Part shown: piece after piece, positions 51,174-63,512 of the stretch | Layout of the letters: each line of letters begins with the position of its first letter | Numbering within the stretch: position 1 is the first letter of the stretch | Origin: Biscogniauxia marginata | Taxonomy: Eukaryota; Ascomycota; Sordariomycetes; Xylariales; Xylariaceae | DNA length: 64,000 nt | Direction of reading: 5' to 3' | NCBI GenBank assembly: GCA_022695795.1 | Contig: MU404144.1 | Coordinates: 1-64,000, forward strand | Translations under genes and position numbers: made by a program | The notes under the pieces: model-generated | What the model saw: the letters and a program-made list of their open reading frames with translations, nothing else | The model's database searches: none | What the model was told of the DNA's origin: nothing

Positions 51174-51269
51174 NNNNNNNNNNNNNNNNNNNNNNNNNNN
51201 NNNNNNNNNNNNNNNNNNNNNNNNNNNNNNNNNNNNNNNNNNNNNNNNNNNNNNNNNNNNNNNNNNNNN
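51174..51269. other. Assembly gap (96 N)
   Basis: An unresolved run of N. It directly abuts a short tandem repeat, the probable cause of the gap. The 96-aa frame reported across it is an artefact. Confidence 0.98.
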
Positions 51270-51386
51270 GATTATTTATTTATATGGCTTATTTATTTAT
51301 ATGGCTTATTTATTTATATGGCTTATTTATTTATATGGCTTATTTATTTATATGGCTTATTTATTTATATGGCTTATTTATTTAAT
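51270..51386. repeat. 17-bp tandem repeat
   Basis: The unit GGCTTATTTATTTATAT is repeated perfectly, with GGC starts at 51286, 51303, 51320, 51337, 51354 and 51371. The left side is lost in the gap, so the true copy number is unknown. Confidence 0.95.
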
Positions 51387-51559
51387 ATTAAAAGATTTAA
51401 TTTTTTAAATAATATATATATATATATATTATAATAAACTTATTTAAAATAAACTTAAATTAAAAAATTAAAAAGTTAATTTATATTAATAATTTAAAAT
51501 CTTTTAAGATTATAGTTCTTTTTTATAATAAAGATATTATTTTAATACTTTATTTTTTC

Positions 51560-52230
51560 AACATTTTATATTTAACTTCTAGATGCATATGTCTTGACCT
51601 TAATGTATTAGCTCCATTTATAACCAAAACATCGTTAAAAGTTCTTAATAAGCCTCAGACCTTAACTCTGCTTAGCTGTGTTGCTATCCCCCTGGTCATT
51701 TCGACCGATGATGATAGAGATTTTATCGGGCCACGGGATTTGGACCAAAGTGTTATTACCATGATCTAGCGTTTATCTTCCGTGTACCGGGGCTCGGGAG
51801 GTATACGGACTGAAGCTAATGCAACGATGAAGGTTAGCAGCACGCTCGTCATGTCGAGAGTAAAAAGCACGCATATTTTTCTGGCTCTGAAGTAACTTCT
51901 ACACTAGTCACTATGCACGCCGTCAGGAGAACCTAGATAAGAGAGAGCGGTCATGCGGTTAGCGATTGAGGGGAACGTGGTAGCCAATATTCATGAATGC
52001 ACTAAGGACTCTGATGATGCTGGTCTGTTATTGGTGGATCTAGCTGGATAATAAAGCTCTTGGTGCCTGTATCGAATTTGTTATACCTAACATGTTGTGT
52101 TGGTGTACCATGTGACATAATATGGGCGTGAGATGTCCTCTGCCAATACCTACAATTTAAGGGGGATTGGGGGTTGACACCAGCCACCAGCTGCGATCTC
52201 TTATGAGTATTTATTCGTGGGCTAATATGC
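51560..52230. other. Unique-composition spacer inside AT islands
   Basis: About 670 bp of normal GC content flanked by RIP-like DNA on both sides. The frame at 52002-52187 (-) has no recognised features. It may be original chromosomal DNA between inserted elements. Confidence 0.45.
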
Positions 52231-55200
52231 TTAAGGTAGGTATAATGATGATATTATTAACGTCCGAAGAACGGGAATTACTTGACTATATAAATATTCG
52301 CCTGTATTTATCGCGCAGTAGTAACGCATAAGACGATTAAAATACTTCGAAGCCTTAAAATAAAGCTAATATTTTGCGTAATATAAAAGATTTTCCGTTT
52401 TTATTTTCGTATTATGTATATTTAAAATTATATATTTTACGAATTTTTCGTTTATAAGTTATATAAATTTTTATAATTTAATATTTAATAAACGATTTTT
52501 TTAAAGTAACTTTAACTAGATTTTAATTAAAAAGCTTTTTATACCTTTTTAAGTTTTTATTATTATATAAAGTTATATTTCGTAAATAAATAATTTAAAG
52601 TCTCGAAAGCTTTTAAAGCTTAATAAGTAATTTAAAATCCCTTTTTTTGTAAACGTATATTTTAATAGTTTTCTTTTTATATATTTATATTTTACGAAAT
52701 AACTTAATATTTTTTTTTCGTAACAATATAATTTTATTTTTTCTAGGTATTTTATTTATTTATAATAAATTAAAAAGTTATTATATTTAATTCGTTTTAT
52801 TATTAATTAATATAAAATAAACTAAGTAAATTAATGTTTTTTTAGAGCTTATATATTTATATATATTTTATTTTATTTTATATATTAAAAAAAGCGTTTT
52901 TTAATTATTATTTTAATTATATATATTTTTTCCTTTTTATTAATTCTTTTAAAATACGTAAATATAAAAAGTTTTTTTATTTTATTTTTATTTTATTTTT
53001 ATTTTCGTATTTTTTTTATTTTCGCATTCGCGATTTTATTTTTAGGTATTTTTATATATTTTAAAAATTATTATATCAATTAATTAATTAAATTAATTAT
53101 TATAATTTAAAATTTTAATATAAACGTTTATACGTTATTTAATAAGTGTTTTAAAAGCTTTAATAATATAGCCGTGTTATTAAAATAAAAATAATAAATC
53201 TCGTATAATAAATAATTACTTATTTCGCGGCTTTTAAAGCGGTTTTCGTTTTCGCGTTAAATATTTCCGCGTTACTTATTTTATTATATATTTAATTAAC
53301 GATTTAAATATTTAAATAAGTTATTTAACTTTATTTTATCGTGCTTTTTATTTTCGATTTATTTAAATGTATTATTATATGTAATAATAATACTTAATTT
53401 AATTATACGTAATATATTTCTCGGTTTATTTTTTTATTTTACGTAATTAATAAAGAATACTTTTTTTCTTCGAGTTAATAACTTTAATTAAAGGCTTAAC
53501 AGCGTTAATATCGTTATACGTTATAATTAAAATAATTTTTATAAAGAAGGCTTAATTAAAAGTTTATTATTTTATTTTCGAGCTAGCGTTTTAATATGTT
53601 TAATAAAAATATTATTAATTTAATATATAAAGCTTTATAAAGGTTTTTAATTATATTTATTTAAATAATACTTTTATAAGTAATAAATTAGTTTTTTAAT
53701 ATAAAACTAAATTAAAAATTATATATTAAATAAGTAAAATCGCTTTAATTATTATTTAAATTATTTTATTTATAATGTTATAATAATTATTACGTTTTTA
53801 TTATATATATTATTATAAGGAAAATATAAATTATAATAATTTTTATTATTATTATAAATAAAATATTAATATAAATTTTATTAAAGCTTTATAAATATTA
53901 AGTTATTTTTAAAACTTTCCTTTTTTAACATTTTATATATTTTATCGTTAATTAAACCTCGAAATAAAAATCGAGGTCGTTAATTTAAATATAATTATAA
54001 TGTTAAGCCTTTATTTTATTAAGTTAAATATAATTACATTAAACATATCTCATTTTAATATATTTTAAATATTAATTGTAAGTATTATAATAATATTTAT
54101 TATTATTTTTCTCGTGCGAAAAATAGCGAGGTTATTTATATATTCGAAACGTGTTTTTCGGTCTTTCTAATTAAAAAACGGTTTTATATATAATATAAAA
54201 AATATAAAAAAGGTAAATAAACCTTATAAAACTTCGTATATTAACGAGGCCGCTAATAACGATTTATTTTTTATATAAACTAAAGCTATATAATTTATTA
54301 TAAATTATTTTATTTATTTTATTAATATCGTAAATTATTTTTACGTTTAAAGCCGTAAAATTAAATAGCTTTTTAATATCGCGTTAAAAGCTTTAAACAC
54401 GTTTATAATTAATAACGAGGCTTTTTATTCGTTTAAAAAACTTATTTAATATTATATATTATATATATTATATAGTTTATTATTAATCGCTTTAAAAATA
54501 CGTTAAATTATTATAAATTAAGATTTTTTAATTATTAAATTAATTATTTTTTAAACCGTAAAGCGCTTAAAACTTTTATTTAAATATAAAAAGAATAAAA
54601 TAAGTTATTATAATTTTAATGTTATAAAGTTTAATTTTTTTTATTTTTAATAATATTATTATATTCGCCGTGCGAAACGTTATAAAGTAATATTTAATTT
54701 AAAAACTTTTTTTATATAATATATAAATATATTTTTTAAACGCGAGTTAAACAAAATATAATAATAAAATTAAAATCTCGTTTTTATTAAAAGTTATATT
54801 CGTAATTTTAATATAAGTCGTTTTTATTTTATTTATTATAATTAACTTTTTTTATAAAATAAAGTTTATTTAATTTATAATTAATACTTTTTATAAATTT
54901 AAGATATTATTCTTAGTTATTATAAAAACTAAAATTTTATTTTTTAAAACCTTAATTTTCTTTGTTATATTTATAATTAGTTTTTTTTGGTTTCGTTAAA
55001 AAAGAAGCCCGGAATTTATTTATAATTTTATATTATTTAAAAATAACAAAAATCGCTTTATTTAAATATATTTTATTAATTTTAATAATCTTTTTTTATT
55101 TATTATATTATCGTTTAAAATTTACGCTTTTTATTTTATTATTTATTTTTCGTTTTTTTCGTTTTTTATAACTTTATATATTACGCATATCGCGTTTTTA

Positions 55201-55920
55201 TAATTATTATTTTATTAAGTCGCTTTAAAATCGAGGTTTTTTCTCTTTATATTAACGCTATAAAAACATTTATTAAATATTTTTATTATTTTATTTATTA
55301 GCTTTTTTACTTATTTTATAATTATTATTATAACTAAATAAATATCGATATATATATATTTAAATTAAATAAAAGTAAATATATTTTTTAAATTAATTAT
55401 TAATTTTTTAAATTTATTATTAAGAGAAGGGAAATTAATATTTTATAAAATATAATATAATAATTTAAGTCGATATAAAAAAAGGCTTTTATTTCGCTTT
55501 TTATACTTGTAATATTTATAAAAGCAAAATTAATAATATTATTTTATTAATAAATTAATTAATCTTTAAAAATAAATTTTAAGTTATAAAATTTTACTTA
55601 TTACGTTATTTATTTTTTAAAGTTATTATATTTAATATATTTTAATTATTATAACTAATAAACCGCATTAAAGTCGTTTATAATAATTATTTTTATAAGG
55701 CTTTTTATATATATTATAAAAAGTTATATTATTAATTTATATTATATAAATATCCTTTAATATAAAAAGCTTAAATTATATATTTAAAAAGTTTTTTACT
55801 TTTTTAATATAAATAAAAACCTTTAAATACTTTTTTTAACTTTTAAACGAAAAAAAAAGTTTCGAAATTTAAATAAATTTTAAATAAATATTTATTTAAT
55901 CGTAACATTAAAAGTATTCG
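52231..55920. repeat. AT-rich RIP island
   Basis: A 3.7-kb stretch that is overwhelmingly A/T, with most remaining C in CpG. No reading frame survives. It is probably one or more old retroelements, but the class cannot be told. Confidence 0.6.
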
Positions 55921-56520
55921 CCATGGTGTTGAGAAAAAGTATAAAGAAAAAAACAAATCCCACAGCGAATATTTCACAAATACCAAAGCATCATCAAACA
56001 CTATTAATTACTATATATACCTTTATATATTTCGTTTAGGCAGCAATTACCGTCCTAGTGACTACATCATTTAATAATGTATTTTACTATTTACTAATTA
56101 CACGCTTCCTTAGTACGAATAGGCTTAACTTAACTTTTCGAACTAGAAAACGAAGAGGAAAACCGTCGCGGAGATTTAAGCCCCTTTTCTCGCGACGGTT
56201 TACCGGGTTTACTAATAGACTTCGTAATTCCCGATATTAGTACACCGTTTAGCCTTAATAGCGTATTTAACTAGGTACATAAATAAGAACTCTTTAATAA
56301 ACGTTTTTCGAGCCTAATTTTAGACTTAAAAGGCCCTCGCCACCGTAATAACACCCCCCTTTCTTTATCCCTGTTCGTGCGCAGCCGTTTTACAAAGGGC
56401 GTAGTCGTACTAACAACCCTATTACTACCCCGATATGTATTAATAATAAAAACGACCTCTCGCGAAGCCTCCATCGAAGCCTAGCGGGATTAATCTCTAG
56501 AAATCGACTTTTAAGACCCT

Positions 56521-57995
56521 TTTAAACTGGGTCGATTTAAACTTAACACGAAGTCCGTTTTTTTTATATACCTAAAATACATCTTCCTATTAAAGAAATT
56601 CCTAAAGGAAATTAAAGCCTTTAAATTTTAACACTTTTACGCTTATTATAAATAGCATAAAAATAATATACCTTATTATTACGTACTTGACAAATAGTCT
56701 AAAAAAAAGCAGATTCGTAACGCTCGCCACTTCGACATTAAGCGTTTCCACCTAAACATCGGTTTTATTAAAAATAGGACTACCGCCTAGAAATATTTAT
56801 ATAAAAAGGGGTCTATATATATTAATAGAGACATGACGTAACCACGTAAGTACTAAAAAGAAGTCAAGGTAGATTTCTGGTTAAAGGCCCTCACCTTCTA
56901 AACGAAAGAAGAATTCTTTAAAAGATTCAAAGAATATGCCTCGCGGGATTTAATCCTATACTTTATCGCGATAAGCTTATATACGGACTAGAAATAAAGA
57001 CTTATAATTTAAGAATATATTTTACTAAACCTCGATAGAATTTAAGACCTGCTAAAAGAACTCCGGGAGTAGAAAAAGAAGAATCTCTTTAATAAACCGA
57101 GTAAATACCTTTTCACTTTTCGATATTACACTTTTCGTAATTATCTTACCCGTCGGCGAGGGGTAATTATATACGGGTTATGGGGACTCGTAAGCTTACC
57201 AGGCGTCTTAGGGGGTTTCAGGGGTACCCCACCCTCGTGCCTCGGGGGGCCCCCCCCCTTGTATCCCCCAACATAAAGTAGACGTTATAAGTCTTCTCGG
57301 TACTTCTGTAAATAATTACTCCCCCTCTCGAGGGCGCTTTAGCCCGGAATAAGAAGTTCTTTTTACTTGCTAAGTGTTCGCTTAGGGGTTTCTAGCTTTA
57401 TATAAACGTTTATTTTATAATGATTTATATAACCTTCCTTTCTATTCCAGGTCCCCTCCCTACCCTCATTCCTCGAGGGGGCCCCCCCCCTACAAGGGGG
57501 GGGTTATATACAACATTTAAAAAAATACGTTTTAGCGAATTAATAGAGACCTACTCGCGGTCTCATAAAAAGTATAGCGTTGACATTTATTAGAACGACC
57601 CTGTATATTATATATATATAAAAAAACCCGCCTTTTTAAGACGATATAGGCCCGATCTCTTGGCCCCCATTATTATATAGCAGGGGTATAGAACGCTGTA
57701 TTAATAAACGAGAATGTCGACTATATCGTCGTAAATAATATCCCTTTAAATAGTAAAGGGCTTAACCAGTTTTACAAGCAAATACTAGGATATTAAGTCG
57801 CTTTTTTAGTGATAAACAAATACATGCGCCTCGCAAGTTTTATAAATTAGGCCTTATTATGTATATATATCTTTAATTAGGATCCCAGGGATTACCCTGA
57901 GATAAATGTGAGATGGTTAAAGGGAAACTATATATTCGTGGAGATTAAATCTCCACTTTTTATTAAACGAAAAGGACCCCGCACCTTAAATAGTT
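56521..57995 (+). pseudogene. Decayed CRESS/genomovirus-type Rep, right copy
   Basis: Rolling-circle initiators of this family nick the origin with a tyrosine and carry a superfamily 3 helicase. Read on the plus strand with stops left in, a hydrophobic motif-I-like stretch (SVFFIYLKY) lies at 56554. IPYYYV at 56668-56685 sits where the metal-binding HUH histidines belong. ARHFDIKRFHLNIGF spans about 56722-56766 in the GRS position. YLYKKG at 56794-56811 fits motif III (Tyr-x-x-Lys). After a frame change, DYIVVNNI at 57719-57742 fits Walker B and NYIFVEIKSP at 57926 the C-terminus. A Walker A lysine loop is not clear. In-frame stops (for example TAG at 56788) and lost histidines make it inactive. 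The frame change may be an intron or an indel. Confidence 0.62.
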
Positions 57996-58201
57996 AAATA
58001 AAGGCTCTTAACTAATTCATCGAAGAGGTAGAAGTTAATAATAACTTTGAGGTATAAAGGATTAAAAATAGAAATTTTATTAAATAAATTAAAAATATAA
58101 AACTTTAAAAATTAATTATTATTTTTATTAAAAAAAATGCTATAAAAAGGCGGTTATTCCTTAATACCAGTTTTATCTATAAATATAGCATTTTTTTAAA
58201 C

Positions 58202-58534
58202 TTAATAAATGGAAATAGATAAATCTCGAACCTTTAAAGCAGGAAAAGCAATACCAAGGTCATTACTAGTTAGACCGCTAGTAATCTTTAAAATCCTAGA
58301 TAAAAGTCGCATTCTAGACCGAAAAGTAAAGGTAGCTATGCGCTTACGCTTAAGCCTTTTATCCTCACTATCCGAAATCTCTTTATCCGCCTTCCGCTTC
58401 GAGGGTTCAAACTCCTTATCCATATCTATCCTCTCCATCTTGGCCGTAACACTATTTACCCCACCACGAACAGACTTTTTAATAGTAAAAAAAGGTATGT
58501 GAATTAATACCATAACGTGAAGATTATATTCCAT
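58202..58534 (-). pseudogene. Basic/charged minus-strand frame in Rep element
   Basis: A 110-codon frame on the minus strand contains an acidic-basic stretch (DKEFEPSKRKADKEISDSED then KRLKRKRIATFTFRSRMRLL). That resembles a nuclear-localisation or linker region rather than random AT-rich translation. The equivalent region of the left copy (about 2580-2890) is too mutated to compare beyond patches. An overlapping plus-strand frame (58209-58502) is less protein-like. I do not recognise a family; it could be part of the minus-strand gene that begins near 60473. Confidence 0.35.
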
Positions 58535-60215
58535 AATACTTTTCTTCCTAATTTAATAAAGCTTATTCGTTTCGTTATCACGAGCCTTTATAACTCGATT
58601 AATAAGTAATTAAACAAAAAAAGGAAAAAACTATAATTAAAACTTAACGCGAAAATAATAATACTAATTTAAAATAATATTAGGTCGTTACTTCTTATTT
58701 ATAAAACGAAAATAAAAAAGCTAAGTATTATTTTTCGAAAAAAGAAAAAACCCCGTTATAGCTGTAAATAAATCAATCCTAAACGATATATCCCCGACTC
58801 GACCAAACCCCGCACCTAAAAACCTAGTACTAGCTACCTTCGTAACACGTTAATTATTAACCTTAAACACGCTAAAGATAGGATGAGTTCGCGGCGTAGT
58901 GCTTCACTAAACTAAAACACGCATACTATAAAACCTCGATATATAAAGTTCTATCGAGACATTTAAGCCTCGAAAAAAAACCTCGTTATTACCATGACAA
59001 ATACTCGTAAAAAAATTAGTTTTAAGTAATAAAAATCCCATGTTGTTATTTTTAATATATATATTATAATTAATAAAAGTATTATTAATATTTTTAATTA
59101 TTTTTACTTTGTTATTTTTCCGACGCCGGGTTAATAATCGTATATACCGAGTGAAGTTTCGTTTAGCGTTATTAGGTCGGAAATAACGCCGTCGGCCCCA
59201 ACTAAATCCGTAAGGCATTGCCGCCTCTAAACCTTAGCCGCGTTAATAATAGTGAGGGTGGTCAAAAATTAAAGTATGAAACGAGAACGCCTTGACCTAG
59301 CGAGGCGAGCCGGGGTTACCAGTCGCGGTGGCGGATAAATACGATGTTATTAAGAAAAATAACGACGGCGCATTCAAGTAAACTACCGAGAATATAGACC
59401 CTTTATTAAAGGATCGATAAACCCTAAAAGATCATTACTTAAAAACTACAAATTAAAATCGATATCGGTTTAACTCACATTAATAAAATAATATGAACGG
59501 TTTTTTAAAGGAGTAATTAAGGGGTAATCCCAATATAACACGTTATCCTCACTTTTAATAAAATATATAGTTTTAAACTTAATAACGCCGGTAATATTGG
59601 CGCTAATAACCCGTGTATCGAATTAAGCCGTACGACACTCGAGGCCGTGAATAATGACGATATTTAAAACGCCGATATTTTGGTCGAAAACCTTTATACA
59701 TATTTAGTTAAGCCGGATAAAAGCTATAACATAAGTAGGACACGGGGGGTTTGCGACAGTGCGATAAACGCGAAAAGGAACCTAGTATCGTTAATAATAA
59801 TTATTAAACCCCGCCACTTTAACAAGAAAAGGAGACGGAGATGACATAAGTAACGTGGGAGACGAAGAACGGGACGTTAAAGCAGATGCAAAATGGGGCA
59901 TATTATTTATTTATATAAACAAAAACGAGAATAATAATGGCTAAATCATAAATAAGAAAAAGGGTAATCACTAAATATATATACGCGTAGGACTAATAAG
60001 CTCGGGAACTAATAATATTTGAGAATATAATAAATGTTAATACGAAAACGATTAATTAATAATTACATATTAAAAAGCCGGATATATAGAACTAAATAAA
60101 CGATAAGAATTTGCGCGGACCCACTATATAAATAATATATATAAAGAATAACTAATAAGTAAGCGGGCCGGGTAAAAAAAATAAAAACGAATTACTATAT
60201 TTAAAAGTAAATAAT

Positions 60216-60473
60216 CTATATAAGGAAAGTATAGCGTATTACTATAAAACTAAATAGCCTCGATAAAATATAAACCGCGTAAGCTATATTCGTGCCGTAA
60301 ATAGGATTATAGTCCGTTTCCGCGTAATTAATAGAAATTAATACCGCATTCGCGCAAGCGGCCCGAGACGGCCCTAACCGCCACGCATAAACGTGCACCT
60401 TAAAAAAGGTAGGGGGGGACTCTAAAATAAGCGGGTCGGCCCTTGATTCTAAGCAATTGATTAGTGAAATCAC
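60216..60473 (-). pseudogene. Conserved minus-strand frame at right end of Rep element, right copy
   Basis: An 85-codon frame reading leftward from just inside the right terminal repeat. Shared with 4653-4898 are SPPTFF, VHV, AWRL, INYA, TD and PIYGTN, spanning about 60 residues despite heavy mutation of both copies. The position and direction would make it divergent to Rep around the joined ends, where a capsid gene sits in genomoviruses. Nothing in the sequence shows it is a capsid protein. Confidence 0.4.
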
Positions 60474-60525
60474 TCAGATTTTGGTGTAGAGAAGTTAAAC
60501 ACCAACACCATGGCTGTAATATTAA

Positions 60526-62330
60526 ATTCGTTTAAAGTTTTTATATTAAAATTATATTTATATATAATTTTTATATATAATTTAATATCGCGTTTTAATT
60601 TAAATTAATTTTAATTATATTTACTTAAAAAATCGTAAAATGCGAATTTTTTTATTACGTCGATATTAACGGCATTATAAGAAGTATACTTTATTATTAA
60701 TTATTAATAAAATAATTAAGTTATTTAAATTTAAAGTAAATAGCGATTTTTGCTTTTTTTATAATAATATTTTATATTATATAATTTAATAAGTCGTTAT
60801 TTTCTAAGTTTAAATAAAGTATAAAGCTAATTGAGATATATTATTTATTCGAAAAAAGAACTTTATATATCTTAAAAGTTAATCTCGTTTTAAATATGTT
60901 TTATTTCGCGTTAATTATATCGTTTTATTTCGTTACGAGAAAATATATAAAAATACATATATAATTTATTATATTTAACGTCATATTAATAATTAAATAA
61001 ACTAAAAAATTCGCTAAGTAAAAGTTTTTATAATTTACGTATTTTATATAATTATAATATTCGTTTTTATAAGTCGTGTTATAATTAATATATTTTGCTT
61101 TTTTATAATATAAATAAAAGTTATAATAAATTTAATATTATTTATATTAAATAATTTATAACTTTTTATTTAGTTATTATACCGGCTTTGAATTAAAAAG
61201 TTTAATTTTAATTTTAAATATTAAAGTTATCGTTTAAATATTAAATAAGTTTATATAAAATTAATTTTTTTTAATCGCAAACGCGATTTTTTATATTATA
61301 ATAACGATAATAAGTTTAATTTTACTATATGTTTTAAAAATTTAAAAGACTTTAAAAACGATAATATTTTTTTTTATTTTTATTTTTTATTTAAATTTTT
61401 TTCGTTATAAAATAAAAAGTTAAGTTTTTATATTATTATTTTTAAATTAAATAATATAACTCGTTTAAACTTATTAAGTTTTTTATAAGTTTTTTAAAAA
61501 TTCGTTAATTAAAGTTTTTAAAGTTAATATTAAATTTCATTATAAAAATAGTTATTATTTTTTATTTTTTTATTTTTTATTATTAAATTTTAACTTTATA
61601 TAATTATATTTATTATTAATTTTACGACGTTATAATGAATTAAGTTATAATTATTAAAATAATTTTCGTTATTATAATATATATTTAAATGGTTAACGTG
61701 CGAAGTTATTTATATATATTTTTTATTATATTTTTTATAAATATAAAAACGAGGTTTTTTATTTATTAATATTATAAATAATTTATTTACATTATATTAA
61801 CGTTATTAAGTATTAAATTAAATATTTTTATAAAGATAAAAAAGTCGATTATAATATTTTAAAAAGCGGTTTAAATTAATATATAAATATAAGTTATTTA
61901 TTTACGATAAAACTTAATTTAAAAAGAATTAAAAACTTTATCGAGTATTATAATTATTTTAATAAGTATTTCGTAATATATAAGTTAATTAATTTCGTTT
62001 TTATTTAAAATATTTAAAATAAATTTTATAAAGGTTTTAAAATAACGTTTTTTAATATTAATAAACGAGAAAAGTAAAATTAATACGTTTATAAAATGTA
62101 TAATTACTTATTTTAATATTTATCTTTTTTTTTAAAATATAACGATATATATTAACGATATCATAAATAAATAAATTAAAATTATACGAAGTATTTAAAA
62201 AGTTATTTTAAAGGTTTTAATAATTAACTTTTTCGAGTGCCGCTCGTTATTATTACTTTTTTTAAATAGAAATATAATAATGTTTTCGTTTGTAATAACG
62301 GGCGTTAAACGCGTTTCGTTAGCCGCGGGC
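60526..62330. repeat. AT-rich RIP island, right end
   Basis: 1.8 kb of A/T-dominated sequence with no frame. It ends abruptly in GC-rich sequence (GCCGCGGGCGGCGGCGCGGG at about 62321-62340) before normal DNA. Confidence 0.6.
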
Positions 62331-62612
62331 GGCGGCGCGGGGGTGTTCGTTATTCTTAGGACGGGGTACGATACACCGGAATACTATAAATCAAGTTAAT
62401 TAATTGAGAACTTCAATTAAAAAGGCTAAACTAAGGCATACAGGCGCAGAGCGAGGATTGAGGTCGAAAATTCTACCAGTATGGAGTCAATTTGGTTGTT
62501 ATAAGAAGGATGCCTAAGGTAGGTATCCCGGGGGAGAAGACGATATCCCACTCCCTATCGCCAACCCTACCAAATAGCTCTAATCTTGTGATGTTTGTTT
62601 CCTTCTAGCTAT
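62331..62612. other. 3' flank of PDX2
   Basis: Transition from island to genic DNA. Contains a CCTAAGGTAGGTA word at 62512-62524. No coding frame. Confidence 0.4.
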
Positions 62613-63512
62613 CTATCTTTTCCTTTCAGTGACTTGATCTAGCCACCAGACATGTATCCGGATGTCGTCAGTCAACTCTGGATGAAAGCTCGTCCCAAAA
62701 ACATTACCTTGCCGCAGGGCAACTATATCACCTGCTCCTTCAGGTGACACTGGACGAGCGTTCCCTGCTGCGGCTTTCTTGTTAGAATCGTGACGCCCTG
62801 CAAGAATTGCCAAAATCTCAACCTTTTCCCTGGCTGGCTTGAGCTTGCCGTCCGGAACCAGTTTCGACAGGCTCACATCGTCTAACTTCCCATCGATCGA
62901 TTGGATGTTAGTTAACAACTGATCTACTACAGGAGCCCGGATGAAGACGGCCGGGAAAGGAACAGCCTGAGTATCATTCATCCCGTCATTTGACGACTGC
63001 GACAGAGTTTGTGATAGGAACGGCAGTTCCAGGTTCGTCACGAAACTCTCCATTTGCCGTCCGAAATGGTTGCGGTGAACTTTGACGTCAAGTCCTCCAA
63101 TCAACTCCTGGCCTCCTCTCTTCGTAGCGCTCGCTTCCTCAGACAAGAGTATGAGTCCGGCACATGTACCCCATGTCGGTTTCTTATCGATTCTAGAACC
63201 ATAATCGATACGTCAGAAAATGCCATAGGGCAGGTAGAGTTAGGTGTGCACAAACTTGACGAATTCCCGCAATGGCTCTATCAATCCGGACTGCGCTGCC
63301 ACGAGTGATAGGGTAGTGCTCTCGCCCCCGGGTATGACTAAAGCATCGCAAGAGGCTAACTGCTCCGGAGTTCGCACCTCGATGAACTGGAAAGCCGCGT
63401 GTGTAGCCGATGCGGGAGACCGGGTCTTCGTGAGATACTTTGCCGCTTTCTGTAAAGAGCCGAGGTGCTCCGAGAAGCCTCCTTGGAGCGCCAGCACTCC
63501 GACAGTCACCAT
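62613..63512 (-). CDS. PDX2: Pyridoxal 5'-phosphate synthase glutaminase subunit (PdxT/Sno)
   Basis: This subunit hydrolyses glutamine and channels ammonia to the PdxS/Snz synthase in de novo vitamin B6 synthesis, in the cytosol. The exons are 63512-63256 and 63192-62613 (278 residues). The class I amidotransferase core is complete: VGVLALQGGFSEH at the N-terminus, LVIPGGEST (oxyanion region, 61-66), WGTCAGLILLSE with the nucleophile Cys96 just after the intron, and FGTSFHPELTDD with catalytic His256/Glu258. Residues about 130-225 hold an insertion relative to the short bacterial enzymes (near 200 aa), as in other filamentous fungi. The chosen intron (GTTTGT..TAG, CTGAC branch) keeps VKIDKKPTWG; a GTGCAC donor is an alternative. 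In several fungi the partner PDX1 gene is divergent next door, which would be beyond this window. Confidence 0.93.

Larger units (their letters stand above)
55921..60525 (+). mobile_element. Rep-encoding repeat element, right copy (better preserved)
   Basis: A 4.6-kb repeat paired with 491-4928. It is bounded by a perfect 11-bp terminal inverted repeat, CCATGGTGTTG (55921-55931) and CAACACCATGG (60503-60513), followed after CTG by TAATATTAA (60517-60525). No convincing target duplication flanks it. The plus strand carries a decayed rolling-circle initiator from the left end; conserved minus-strand frames occupy the right half. GC-rich patches at 57227-57260 and 57462-57495 escaped mutation. 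It lies within a much larger AT island. It is either an integrated CRESS-DNA-like circle or a Rep-based transposon; the repeated copies and shared ends favour a dispersed element. Confidence 0.75.

Noticed and set aside
51118..51408. 96-codon frame across the N gap
   Set aside because: It spans unknown bases, and the readable half is only the 17-bp tandem repeat translated.
58209..58502. 97-codon plus-strand frame in the right Rep element
   Set aside because: It overlaps the minus-strand frame, which has the more protein-like composition; probably a shadow.
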